A stretch of 64,000 nt of DNA, from the NCBI RefSeq assembly GCF_900142125.1, contig NZ_FQZT01000007.1, positions 1 to 64,000 of the forward strand, given 5' to 3'. Source of the stretch: Malonomonas rubra DSM 5091 (GTDB lineage Bacteria > Desulfobacterota > Desulfuromonadia > Desulfuromonadales > Geopsychrobacteraceae). The stretch's first letter is position 1. Each line of letters starts with the position of its first letter. Both the position numbers and the translations under genes were made by a program. Below the pieces are notes generated by a model. That model had not been told where the DNA came from, did not search any database, and was given only the letters and a program-made list of their open reading frames with translations. Positions 55,023-63,086 of this stretch are shown here, piece by piece.

Positions 55023-56486
55023 ATGGACGAGCTGCGGGCGTTTCTTGCCGCTATAGTTGAATCGTCCGATGATGCCATCATCGGGCTCAACCCACAGGGG
55101 CGCATTTTCAGCTGGAACCTGGGCGCACAGCAGATCTACGGCTACCGTAGTGAAGAGGTGATCGGTCAATCGATTTCACTGATCTCGCTACCCGAGCGCA
55201 GTGATGAAATCCACCGCTTGCTGGCAAGACTGAAGAGCGATTCACCAGTGCGCCACAACAACAGTATCCATCTGCACAAAAAAGGGCACTGTATCTACGT
55301 TTCGCTGTCGGTCTCCCCGGTTATCGATCGGCCGGGCAAGCTGCTCGGTGCATCGGTCATCGTTCGCGACAACACCCGCCAGTTAAAAGCCGAAGAAGCC
55401 CTGCAGGAAGCGGAAGAAAAATACCGACAACTGTTCTACGCCGAACAGGACGCCATCATCCTGTTTGAAAAAGAGAGTGGCCGCATACACGACCTGAACG
55501 AATCAGCGTTGCAGTTGTACGGTTATCCGCGCAATGAGTTTTTACAATTGCGGATTTCAGAGCTGATCGTCGAAGGCAGCGGCAGCCAGCTGAGCAGGCA
55601 ACGCAGCACCGCACGGCACAGGCGCAGTAACGGTCAACAGTTTGCCGCTGAGATCTCCGTCGGCAATTTACGGCTGAAAGGCTGCGACATGCAGGTCATG
55701 ATTGTTCGCGATATCAGTGACAAGAGGCAGCATCAGCTTTTGCGGCAAAGCCTGGCGCTGGCCAAGGAATTCCAGCAACGCTTGCTCCCGGCCCAAACCC
55801 CGCAATTACCGGGATACGACATCTTTGTCCAGTCACACTATTGCCAGGAAGCAGGTGGCGATTACTATGATTTTTTCCCGCTACCGAAAGAGAACGCCCA
55901 GGACCTGGCCTTTGCTGTTGGCGATGTCTCCGGCCATAACGTCGGCGCAGCGCTGCTGATGTCGTTGACCAAAGGAGTTCTGCAGACAGAAGCCCGACAT
56001 AGCTTGATGAAGCCGGATAGGCTGTTGCAGGTTCTCAACGACCACCTTCTGAACAGCGCCACAGACAGCAGCTTTCTCACCCTGTTCTTCGGCCGCATCG
56101 ACAACAAAAAGAAGCAACTGCACTGGAACAGCGCCGGCCACGGGCCCGTCTTCTGCTACTGTCGACACGAAAATAAGATCATCGAACTGGCACCGAACGA
56201 CATCCCCCTGGGAATCGCCGCCAAAGCCAATTATTACAATCCGCCCCCCCTGCAGCTGCATCCTGGCGACATTCTGCTGATCGGCACCGATGGTCTCTGG
56301 GAAACCCAGAACCTGCGAGGAGAATTGTTCCGTTGCGCCCGGTTGCGACAGATTCTCGCCTCGCACCGCGACAAAGACGCCGCCAGCCTCTATCAGATCA
56401 TCATGCAGAAGATCAACGATTTTCGCGCCACCCCAACCGCTGAAGATGACATGACCCTGATGGTCATTAAGCTGGCAGAAGCCTGA
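55023..56486 (+). CDS. PAS-PAS-SpoIIE PP2C-type phosphatase
   Basis: A 487-residue cytoplasmic protein: two PAS domains (about 5-125 and 135-245) followed by a SpoIIE/RsbU phosphatase domain (AKEFQQRLLPA, EAGGDYYDFF, FAVGDVSGHNVGAALLMS, SAGHGP, GTDGLWE) with the Asp metal ligands in place. It would dephosphorylate an anti-sigma-factor antagonist in a partner-switching pathway, controlled by a PAS signal. No anti-sigma or STAS gene is adjacent. ATG 55023 follows AAGGAG with 5-nt spacing; a GTG at 55017 overlaps the site. Confidence 0.92.
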   Translation: MDELRAFLAAIVESSDDAIIGLNPQGRIFSWNLGAQQIYGYRSEEVIGQSISLISLPERSDEIHRLLARLKSDSPVRHNNSIHLHKKGHCIYVSLSVSPVIDRPGKLLGASVIVRDNTRQLKAEEALQEAEEKYRQLFYAEQDAIILFEKESGRIHDLNESALQLYGYPRNEFLQLRISELIVEGSGSQLSRQRSTARHRRSNGQQFAAEISVGNLRLKGCDMQVMIVRDISDKRQHQLLRQSLALAKEFQQRLLPAQTPQLPGYDIFVQSHYCQEAGGDYYDFFPLPKENAQDLAFAVGDVSGHNVGAALLMSLTKGVLQTEARHSLMKPDRLLQVLNDHLLNSATDSSFLTLFFGRIDNKKKQLHWNSAGHGPVFCYCRHENKIIELAPNDIPLGIAAKANYYNPPPLQLHPGDILLIGTDGLWETQNLRGELFRCARLRQILASHRDKDAASLYQIIMQKINDFRATPTAEDDMTLMVIKLAEA

Positions 56487-56529
56487 AAACAGCCATTTTC
56501 ACGCAAACAATCTGGGGGAGGAAAATATC

Positions 56530-56558
56530 TTGCTTTTCGATTTGAAGGGTGCTAAAAG
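56530..56558 (+). promoter_or_regulatory. Promoter of tRNA-Pro
   Basis: TTGCTT (56530-56535), 17-nt spacer, TAAAAG (56553-56558), 27 nt before the first tRNA base. Confidence 0.55.
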
Positions 56559-56585
56559 TATCCGCCGTACTTCAGGAACGATTGT

Positions 56586-56662
<77 letters not shown>

Positions 56663-56689
56663 TTATTCTTTGAAGTTATTCAACCACTT

Positions 56690-56718
56690 AGGCTGAGACT
56701 CGATGTCTTGGCCTTTTG
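56690..56718 (+). terminator. Terminator of tRNA-Pro
   Basis: AGGCTGAGAC (56690-56699) pairs with GTCTTGGCCT (56705-56714), including two G-T pairs, around TCGAT, followed by TTT-G-T. A small hairpin TTGAA/TTCAA precedes it. Confidence 0.75.
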
Positions 56719-56766
56719 TGTTTCTGGGGTTGAAGTTTCCTTGGTGACTACACGCTCTAGATTGCA

Positions 56767-57531
56767 TCACAGGGGAAACCAAAACACCCCACCATAGCCA
56801 CCCAAACACCTTCGGTTCACAAAAAAATTCTCGTTCCCCTGAATAGCCCGAACCCGCCTTTCCTTCTCGCACTCCCACTCGTCGACAGGGTCTTGCTTAT
56901 CCCAAGCATCGAATAGCTTCCTGTTCTTCACGCTGACAATTCCACGCTCTGGATAGGCATCACTCATGTAGAAATAGATCCTGGCAATATCGCCGCGCAC
57001 ATCTTCTGGGGGTTCAATTTTCTGATTGGCGATCTCCATATCGCAAAGCCCGAAGCGTCTTTCCTCTCCAGGGATCATTGCAAACGAAGAGCTAGAGCGC
57101 TGATCGCTAAGCTCACCGATTGCAGGTACTAAATTGTGCATATCCGCCTGCATATAGCGGAATTGTTTGTTGAGTTTTTCAGCGCACTTGCGGCCCTTGA
57201 AAACGTTGCCCTTGCTATCTACGCAGGTCGGATCACCTTCACGCCATTCTTTGAAGCTCTGCCCAAAAACATGAGCAGGGACAACATGCTCCCACACCAA
57301 TAGGTTAGCTCGCTTATTGTCTTTTACCGGCACATATCCAGCAGCGTGAAAAACCTGCTTGCCTGAATTGAATGTGGAGCCGCAATAGAACGTCTGATCC
57401 CGGTCAGCATAAATTTGTTTCAGAAGGATATTCTCTGCCTTGCTGAAAGACTGAATGCTTTCATTCCCACCACTTAAGGCAATGGAAGGACCGAGCAAGG
57501 CCACGACGACAAACACCAAAAACCTTCGCAC
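56767..57531 (-). CDS. Secreted endonuclease I family nuclease
   Basis: A 254-residue exported nuclease of the EndA/Vvn (His-Me finger) type. A signal peptide (RRFLVFVVVALLGPSIALS) is followed by the active-site EHVVPAHVFG (HNH-like), DMHNLVPAIGELSDQRSSSSF, FGLCDMEI and RGDIARIYFYM motifs. Cysteines at several positions could form disulfides. It would degrade extracellular DNA or RNA. I chose the GTG at 57531, which sits directly at the signal peptide with GGAGG 5 nt upstream; a GTG ten codons earlier has no site. It is in the segment between the tRNA and its diverged 3'-end copy. Confidence 0.88.
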   Translation of the reverse strand: MRRFLVFVVVALLGPSIALSGGNESIQSFSKAENILLKQIYADRDQTFYCGSTFNSGKQVFHAAGYVPVKDNKRANLLVWEHVVPAHVFGQSFKEWREGDPTCVDSKGNVFKGRKCAEKLNKQFRYMQADMHNLVPAIGELSDQRSSSSFAMIPGEERRFGLCDMEIANQKIEPPEDVRGDIARIYFYMSDAYPERGIVSVKNRKLFDAWDKQDPVDEWECEKERRVRAIQGNENFFVNRRCLGGYGGVFWFPL

Positions 57532-57670
57532 CTGCACCTCCGCAGATATGGCACTAACCACCTATTTGCTGTAACGATTCAACAACATCGCTGCCGCTAT
57601 TATAAAACAAAACAGCCAGCCCTGCGCTAGGGATGGCTGCTCTGAAAACTCACTACATTTGACACAAAAA

Positions 57671-57696
57671 AAGCGGAGCCATTTCTGGCCCCGCTT
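57671..57696 (-). terminator. Terminator of the PEP-CTERM gene
   Basis: AAGCGG (57671-57676) pairs with CCGCTT (57691-57696), plus inner GCC/GGC. On the minus strand it is followed by seven T. Confidence 0.85.
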
Positions 57697-57719
57697 CGAT
57701 TTGTGTATGTAAAGATACA

Positions 57720-58451
57720 CTATGCTTTCTTTCGCTTTCGTCCGTACCAACCGAGACCCAAGAGGCCACTGCCGAGGAGAAGAACGGTTGAGGGTTCGGG
57801 GACGGGAGCCACTTCCGAATAATTAACATTTGCGAGAAAACGGAATGACGAATATTGCTGTGACCCGACAAATTCCGTTGTGTAACCATTAATGCCTGCG
57901 TTTGTGTCGTTCACAATAATTGACAGGGTATTTGTTCCTTCCATAAGAAAGCTTGAAAGGTCGAAACTATAGGGGCCACCGGGATTGCCATCATATCCGT
58001 AGTTTGCGACAAAGGAGAGTCCAGTCTCATGGTCGGGATAGGTTGTCCCCGACGTCTCAAATAATGGCTTAGCCCAGTCAAATTCGCCTATTCCCGGGGC
58101 AAATATCCCTACAAGTTGAAATAATTGATCGTTTATCAAGAGGGCTGCTCTGTCGTCTGCGCCAAAAGCTGATACTTCTATCGTCGCAGGGAGAAGAGAG
58201 TCAATGTTGCTTACTGTAAATTCAAAATCGGCTTGCCACCAACCGCTAAAATCAGAAACCGTTCCACCGTAGACCCCAAAGGCATTTACTCCATTATAAT
58301 TGGGGCTAAGGCTGTTCGTCCCATCTGAAAAGACCCAGTCGTTTTGATTTGTTGGAGTTGCCCCAACGTCAATTGTTGCGGCATTTACGGCAAAGCCGGC
58401 CAAAAGAATTGCCAATACTAACGACATTGATAAAGTACATTTCAAACGCAT
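57720..58451 (-). CDS. PEP-CTERM sorting domain protein
   Basis: A 243-residue exported protein. It has a signal peptide (about 1-25), a beta-rich mature part, and a classical PEP-CTERM tail (VPEPSTVLLLGSGLLGLGWYGRKRKK): the VPEP motif, a TM helix and a basic end. Such proteins are processed by exosortase and often join the extracellular matrix; no exosortase gene is in the window. ATG 58451 follows AGGAGGAGACC. It is the only PEP-CTERM gene here and lies in the accessory segment. Confidence 0.9.
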   Translation of the reverse strand: MRLKCTLSMSLVLAILLAGFAVNAATIDVGATPTNQNDWVFSDGTNSLSPNYNGVNAFGVYGGTVSDFSGWWQADFEFTVSNIDSLLPATIEVSAFGADDRAALLINDQLFQLVGIFAPGIGEFDWAKPLFETSGTTYPDHETGLSFVANYGYDGNPGGPYSFDLSSFLMEGTNTLSIIVNDTNAGINGYTTEFVGSQQYSSFRFLANVNYSEVAPVPEPSTVLLLGSGLLGLGWYGRKRKKA

Positions 58452-58665
58452 GGTCTCCTCCTGCTGAAAAGAAAACTGACAACAAAAAGTGAAGTGCAAA
58501 AAAAATACCTTCATAAATTCACAAATATTGCCGGGAAGTTGCTAATATGTAACTGGTTTCATCTCAATTCAGGTAAATCTGTTCGACATTTTCTAGCTTC
58601 CCACTTGAATATATACCTTGTTGCCAGAACAGGAATCATCTGAATTGATAAAGTCATGAAGCAGG

Positions 58666-58698
58666 AAAGCCGCCGGCAACGATGCGACGGCTTTTTTT
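58666..58698 (+). terminator. Orphan plus-strand terminator
   Basis: AAAGCCG (58666-58672) pairs with CGGCTTT (58688-58694), then TTTT. No plus-strand gene is known upstream, so it may end a small RNA. Confidence 0.65.
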
Positions 58699-58722
58699 GA
58701 CATTCACTACATTTAAGACGCA

Positions 58723-58750
58723 AAAGGCCACAGGAGTCCCTGCGGCCTTT
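58723..58750. repeat. Second hairpin next to the orphan terminator
   Basis: AAAGGCC (58723-58729) pairs with GGCCTTT (58744-58750), inner CAGG/CCTG. No clean T tail is present on plus; on minus it is followed by TTTTGC. Confidence 0.6.
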
Positions 58751-59048
58751 CATAACTGTGTCCAGACATAACTCAGGTCAGTGTAGAGCAGCCTCCGCCA
58801 AGAATCGTCACCGACAAAAAAAACATCGCAAAACCACCCAGGACTAACACGTGCCGGTGAAACTTCCTTCACAAGCAGAGGAAGGGCAAGTAAAAACAGA
58901 GCAGACTAAGCGGTCCCGTCAATATTACCATCACGGTTTTACACCTTGAGCTACGCTGAAAAAGTTGCGGGGAATCTGGCACCAGCCCTTCAAATAAAGA
59001 AAACCATAGATGTTTCTCGAAAGCATGCGCTACGCCAGCCCGCAGATG

Positions 59049-60242
59049 CTAGCCGATCCCCACCTCCGGCAGGTCATCAAGCCAGCCACCATCTTCAGTG
59101 AGTTGCCGAACCAGTATCCGTGACGATTCCTCTTCGTGCCCCGGTCGGGCATGCAATTGTTTGAGGATAAGCTTGTCTTCAAATTGTCCACATATTTCCA
59201 GTTTGCCGATGTCATGGCCAATGATGAACTTGAAGCGCTTGGCATAGCCGTCCATCTGCTGGCGGGCGGCATCGACTAGCTCAACCCCTTTTTTCAGTGG
59301 TACTTGAAAGTGATGCCGGACTCGCTCGACCGGCATACATTGATAGAGGTAATAAGGGTTTACGCCGATTTCGAGCAGTCCGTTCATCAACTCAACCAAA
59401 ATGTCGACATCATCGTTCACCCCGCTAAGCAGGACCGCCTGGTTGTTAACGGTAATTCCGGCGCTCCGTAACCGCTTTATCCCTTCCGTCGCCAGCGGTG
59501 TGATTTCGTCCGGGTGATTGAAATGGGTCGGCACGAATAAGGTTTTGTGCTGGTTGAACTCGGCCAGAACTTCGATCAGCTCATCTTCAAAAAAACGAAT
59601 CGGATAGACGACCGGAGCCCGCGAACCGATGCGGACGAATTTGAGATGCGGAATCTCTTTTAACGCATCGAGCATCTTGCGCAAGGTTTCGGTTGGCAAC
59701 ATGAATGGGTCGCCACCGGAGATAACAACGTTGGAAATCTGCGGGTTTCGGGCGATGTATTCGGCTGCCCCCTGAAAGTTTTTCACCGTCTGCTCATTCG
59801 GCAAGCCGACCATCCGCTTGCGGAAACAGTGACGGCAATACATGGCACAGTATTCCGTCGCCACCACCAGCGCAGTGTAGGAATACTTGTGCAGAACCCC
59901 GTTGCCCTTGTCGTGCTTATCGTCGCCGTAGGGGTCTTTGGTTGTTTCCCCCATGGCGCCAGCAACAACCAGTTCTTCGCTTCCCGGAACACAAAGCTTG
60001 CGGATAGGGTCATGCGGGTCATCGCGGTTGATCAGGTTCAGATAATAACGGGGTATGTTCAGCGGGTGCTCCTTAACAACCTTACGCAAATTGTCTTCAT
60101 CGTCGAAGGACAGGTCGAGGTAGCTTTTCAGTCCGTCGATATCGGTAATGTTATTCTGGAGCTCTTCCTGCCAATCGAGTTGCGCCCAATCGGTTTGCTG
60201 CAGATCGAGTGAGCGATAGATTTGTTGTGCAATGTCAAACAT
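59049..60242 (-). CDS. KamA-family radical SAM aminomutase-like protein 1
   Basis: A 397-residue radical SAM protein of the lysine 2,3-aminomutase/KamA type. The Fe-S motif is CAMYCRHC (Cys132, Cys136, Cys139). SGGDPFMLP, SRAPVVYP and PTHFNHPDE follow as in the family. The PLP lysine region (QAVLLSGVNDD, PYYLYQCMPV) is recognisable. Lysine, glutamate or EF-P-lysine specificity cannot be told. It has GAGG upstream. A small TM protein gene and a second KamA-type gene lie upstream on the same strand (operon). Confidence 0.88.
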   Translation of the reverse strand: MFDIAQQIYRSLDLQQTDWAQLDWQEELQNNITDIDGLKSYLDLSFDDEDNLRKVVKEHPLNIPRYYLNLINRDDPHDPIRKLCVPGSEELVVAGAMGETTKDPYGDDKHDKGNGVLHKYSYTALVVATEYCAMYCRHCFRKRMVGLPNEQTVKNFQGAAEYIARNPQISNVVISGGDPFMLPTETLRKMLDALKEIPHLKFVRIGSRAPVVYPIRFFEDELIEVLAEFNQHKTLFVPTHFNHPDEITPLATEGIKRLRSAGITVNNQAVLLSGVNDDVDILVELMNGLLEIGVNPYYLYQCMPVERVRHHFQVPLKKGVELVDAARQQMDGYAKRFKFIIGHDIGKLEICGQFEDKLILKQLHARPGHEEESSRILVRQLTEDGGWLDDLPEVGIG

Positions 60243-60266
60243 TGAGTTTTCCTCTTTGGTAATTGA

Positions 60267-60629
60267 TTACAGCTGGTTCAACAGAAACAAAAATAGAAGG
60301 ATGAGCCCTCCGAGAAACATGCCGGTGCCCCAGCTTCGCATCTGATGTTTCTGCGTATCTACCTTACGCATTCTCTCATTGATCTGATTCCAGACCTCGG
60401 TCTCGCCGATACCGATCGGCAACCTTTTAAGCAAAAGCAGCAACTCGCATGGTTCACCAAGTAGCGTCTTATGTCCAAAGCGCAACTGTAGATAGGGGCC
60501 TTGTCGGACAACGCGCAGCCTGTTTGGTGCACAGCCGATGCGAAACAGCTCGCTACGAACCTTGAGGCCATACTCTTCGGCGCGTCGGTTTATTTCAGCA
60601 ATCGCGTGAATTGTCCTTGGGGCGGTCAT
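60267..60629 (-). CDS. Hypothetical tail-anchored membrane protein
   Basis: A 120-residue protein with a basic, mixed-fold N-terminal part and a single C-terminal helix (MFLGGLILLFLFLLNQL), so a tail-anchored membrane protein. I do not recognise the family. It lies between the two KamA-type genes, 24 nt before the first codon of KamA1 and 56 nt after KamA2, all on the minus strand. AGAGG upstream of the ATG. It may form a membrane partner, which is inference only. Confidence 0.65.
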   Translation of the reverse strand: MTAPRTIHAIAEINRRAEEYGLKVRSELFRIGCAPNRLRVVRQGPYLQLRFGHKTLLGEPCELLLLLKRLPIGIGETEVWNQINERMRKVDTQKHQMRSWGTGMFLGGLILLFLFLLNQL

Positions 60630-60685
60630 CCTCTGTGTCCTCTCGCGGTTTTTGAGCTAGTGATACGGAAGCCTTTAGCCTTTTA

Positions 60686-61762
60686 TTACTCGGGGATATT
60701 CGGAATTCTGGTCTGCTCTCCCTTGTGATTGCACAGGGTGTAGTGCTGGGCGTCCTTATCCTTGATGTAGTAGTCCGGCATCAGAGGAATTTTGCCAATG
60801 TTGGTCGCCACCACATGCATCGGCTGGGCGAGTCCGGTGGTGTGGCCGCGCAGGGCATCGCGGATCAATTCGGCGCCTTTTTCGACCGGCGTGCGAAAGT
60901 GATCGATTCCCGGCGCCGCTTCGCAGTAAAAAACATAGTAAGGCTTGATCCGCACCTGCAGCAGCTTTTGATGCAATGCGCGAAAGGTCTCGACATCATC
61001 ATTGATCCCTTTGAGCAGCACCGCCTGGTTACCGACGTTGACACCACAGCTGAGCAGTTCGAACACTGCCTTGGCCGTTTCCTCGGTCAGTTCCTTGGGG
61101 TGGTTGCACTGGGTGTTGATCCAGATCGGCACCTTGTGATAGCCGCCCAGGACCTTTTTCAGGCCGGCATCGATGCGCTGAGGCAGAACGATCGGTGTCC
61201 GGGTACCGAAACGGATCATTTCGACATGCGGCAGTTCACGCAGCTTGCGGATCAGATATTCGAGTTTTTCGTCGGATAAGAGAAAGGGGTCGCCGCCGGT
61301 AATAAGCACATCCCGCACCTCAGAATGCTCGGCCAGCCAGAGCAAACCTTCGTCAACGTTGAAGTCGAGCTCAAGATCGCCATCGACCACCAGCTCCTTG
61401 CGGAAGCAGTGGCGGCAGTAAATGCCACATACCTGAGTGACGGTAAAAGCGACCCTGTCTTTGTACTGCCTGGCGATACTGTCCGGGCGGACTTCTTCAG
61501 TCGCTCGGTTCTCCTTCCAGACCAGGTAATCCTCCATGCCAAACTGATTCTGCTGCTCAAGGGCAGAAGGAATCACCTGACGACGGATCGGGCAGCTCGG
61601 GTCGTCCGGGTCCATGAGCGAAGCAAAATAGGGAGTGGTGCCCCAGGTCGTTTTCGTCTCAGTGAGAATTTTTTCTTCCTCGGCAGTGAGATTAATGTGT
61701 TGCTTGAGCCTTTCGATACTGTTGACAAATCCTTTGAGTTGACCTTGCCACTCGCCTGACAT
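60686..61762 (-). CDS. KamA-family radical SAM aminomutase-like protein 2
   Basis: A 358-residue radical SAM protein. The cluster motif is CGIYCRHC (Cys112, Cys116, Cys119), with ITGGDPFLLSD, GTRTPIVLPQRI and INTQCNHPKELT. It is shorter than KamA1 and somewhat nearer the EpmB/YjeK size. PYYVFYCEAAPGIDHFRTPV is the conserved C-terminal part. The two genes are paralogues and not fragments. AAAGGAT precedes the ATG. Confidence 0.88.
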   Translation of the reverse strand: MSGEWQGQLKGFVNSIERLKQHINLTAEEEKILTETKTTWGTTPYFASLMDPDDPSCPIRRQVIPSALEQQNQFGMEDYLVWKENRATEEVRPDSIARQYKDRVAFTVTQVCGIYCRHCFRKELVVDGDLELDFNVDEGLLWLAEHSEVRDVLITGGDPFLLSDEKLEYLIRKLRELPHVEMIRFGTRTPIVLPQRIDAGLKKVLGGYHKVPIWINTQCNHPKELTEETAKAVFELLSCGVNVGNQAVLLKGINDDVETFRALHQKLLQVRIKPYYVFYCEAAPGIDHFRTPVEKGAELIRDALRGHTTGLAQPMHVVATNIGKIPLMPDYYIKDKDAQHYTLCNHKGEQTRIPNIPE

Positions 61763-62436
61763 GGAACATCCTTTCGTAGATTAAGGTTGTGCCAAAGCAC
61801 ACCAAATCCCACAGCGGGAAACAGTCAGAGTGCTTCAGCAGAAGCACCTGCGGCAGGACAAACTAAAGAGATACAGACACACGAATAGAGAAAGACCTTC
61901 ATTCGCGCAGGAAGTACAGAGGGAGCCAGCAGAGTGCTGATACAGGTGATTATTAATTTGTAAAGAGGCAGGGCCACCCGCACCCGGTATCGCGACGGTA
62001 CGACGCAATCCAGTGCTGCCCTGTAGGATGAGGGTTCGTCCCGATCATGCCTGGGGCAAAATCGGTCCACCTCGTTTGCGGGTCTATGGTCGGAACATCC
62101 TGTGAGGACGCCGCCATGAACTCGAGCACCATAACACAAAGAGGCTCAGACAGCAAATATGGGGAAAGATACTTGAAAAGACATTCCTTGCAACACACTT
62201 CAAGCTGCAAGCTTTTCGGCATTTATGTTTCCAAACTGTGGACATTCGGTAAAAGCTGAAGCTTGGGTCTCGGCCCCACCATTATTCTCGGAAACCTTCC
62301 GAGCGGTTAGGCTGGGTTTTGGTTTCTTGGCTTTTTGTGCCCCTGCCACAGAATGCTTCTTTCAGCAAATTCGTACCCGCTTTCTCTGACTCTCCCAGAC
62401 AGACTAAGCTCGATCGCCTTTTGAGTTTTTCTGAAA
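61763..62436. other. 674-bp intergenic region with tRNA-end copy
   Basis: It lies between KamA2 and the response regulator. Short minus-strand open frames at 61825-62139 and 61953-62222 lack ribosome sites and family features. The region includes the promoter area of the KamA operon and the tRNA-Pro 3'-end copy at 62268-62345. Confidence 0.5.
62268..62345 (+). repeat. Diverged copy of the tRNA-Pro 3' end and terminator
   Basis: Aligned without gaps to 56650-56726, the first 20 positions match at 18 (CTCG-CCCC-ACCATTATTCT core) and the next 57 at 36; the shared blocks include TTAGGCTG and CTTGGC-TTTTGTG. The first hairpin covaries (TTGAA/TTCAA against CGGAA/TTCCG). It is either an att-like boundary or a relic tRNA locus. 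Confidence 0.7.
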
Positions 62437-63081
62437 TTACATCTTGTTTTTTACTCTGTCGTAAATATCTGGAAAGTGTTGCTGCATGCAATCATTACAG
62501 ATCCCGTGGCTGGTAGTGACACTGGAATGTGTCTCCAGATACTTTTCGACCCTTTGCCAAAATCCTTGATCATCGCGAACATTTTTGCAGTAACTGCAAA
62601 TAGGCAGAATTTCGCGCAATTCTGAAATTTCATTTCTCGCGGCTTTCAGCTCCGCTATGGTTGCGACAAGTTCGTTATTCAGCGTCCTAAGTTCCAAAAG
62701 GTCATTGTGGCGGGCGACAGAAATTTCGACCGCTCGCTTCAAACGGTCTACGTTAGGGGGCTTGATCAGGTAGGCTCCAACACCTGCCTCTTTGGCTTCA
62801 GCGAGAAACTCAGGGGACTCGTACGCTGTCATCATAACGACAGGAATCTGGAATTGATCTCGTATCTGCCGAGCTGCTTCCAAGCCATCCATAACCGGCA
62901 TTTTTATATCCAGGATTGCGATGTCTGCTGTTGTCTCATCAATAAGCTCCAGAACCTGCTTGCCGTTCGCAGCAATTCCAACGGATTCATAACCAGCGCG
63001 CCGGACAGTATTTTCGACATCCTGCGAAATCAAATACTCATCCTCAGCAATAACGACTCTCAGCTTGGTAACAGGCTCCAT
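62437..63081 (-). CDS. Response regulator with C-terminal Cys4 motif
   Basis: A 214-residue response regulator: receiver domain (about 8-120, phospho-acceptor Asp58, Thr85, Lys107), a coiled coil of about 125-157, and a C-terminal cysteine motif CSYC-x29-CNDC (Cys162, 165, 195, 198) with ICSYCKNVRDD and HGICNDC wording. The motif is seen in other signalling proteins but its function is unclear; it might bind zinc. No DNA-binding domain is visible. The gene starts 5 nt after the kinase stop, so the two form an operon. Confidence 0.88.
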   Translation of the reverse strand: MEPVTKLRVVIAEDEYLISQDVENTVRRAGYESVGIAANGKQVLELIDETTADIAILDIKMPVMDGLEAARQIRDQFQIPVVMMTAYESPEFLAEAKEAGVGAYLIKPPNVDRLKRAVEISVARHNDLLELRTLNNELVATIAELKAARNEISELREILPICSYCKNVRDDQGFWQRVEKYLETHSSVTTSHGICNDCMQQHFPDIYDRVKNKM

Positions 63082-63086
63082 ATCGA

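Larger units (their letters stand above)
58452..59048. other. 597-bp intergenic region with orphan hairpins
   Basis: It lies between the PEP-CTERM start and the KamA1 stop. Two tandem hairpins (58666-58694 and 58723-58750) are the only structure; the rest shows no credible gene. Because flanking genes are on the minus strand, a plus-strand terminator here has no obvious source transcript. Confidence 0.5.

Noticed and set aside
61825-62222. Two minus-strand open frames (61825-62139 and 61953-62222) downstream of the response regulator
   Set aside because: They overlap each other, lack ribosome sites and match no family; possibly remnants.
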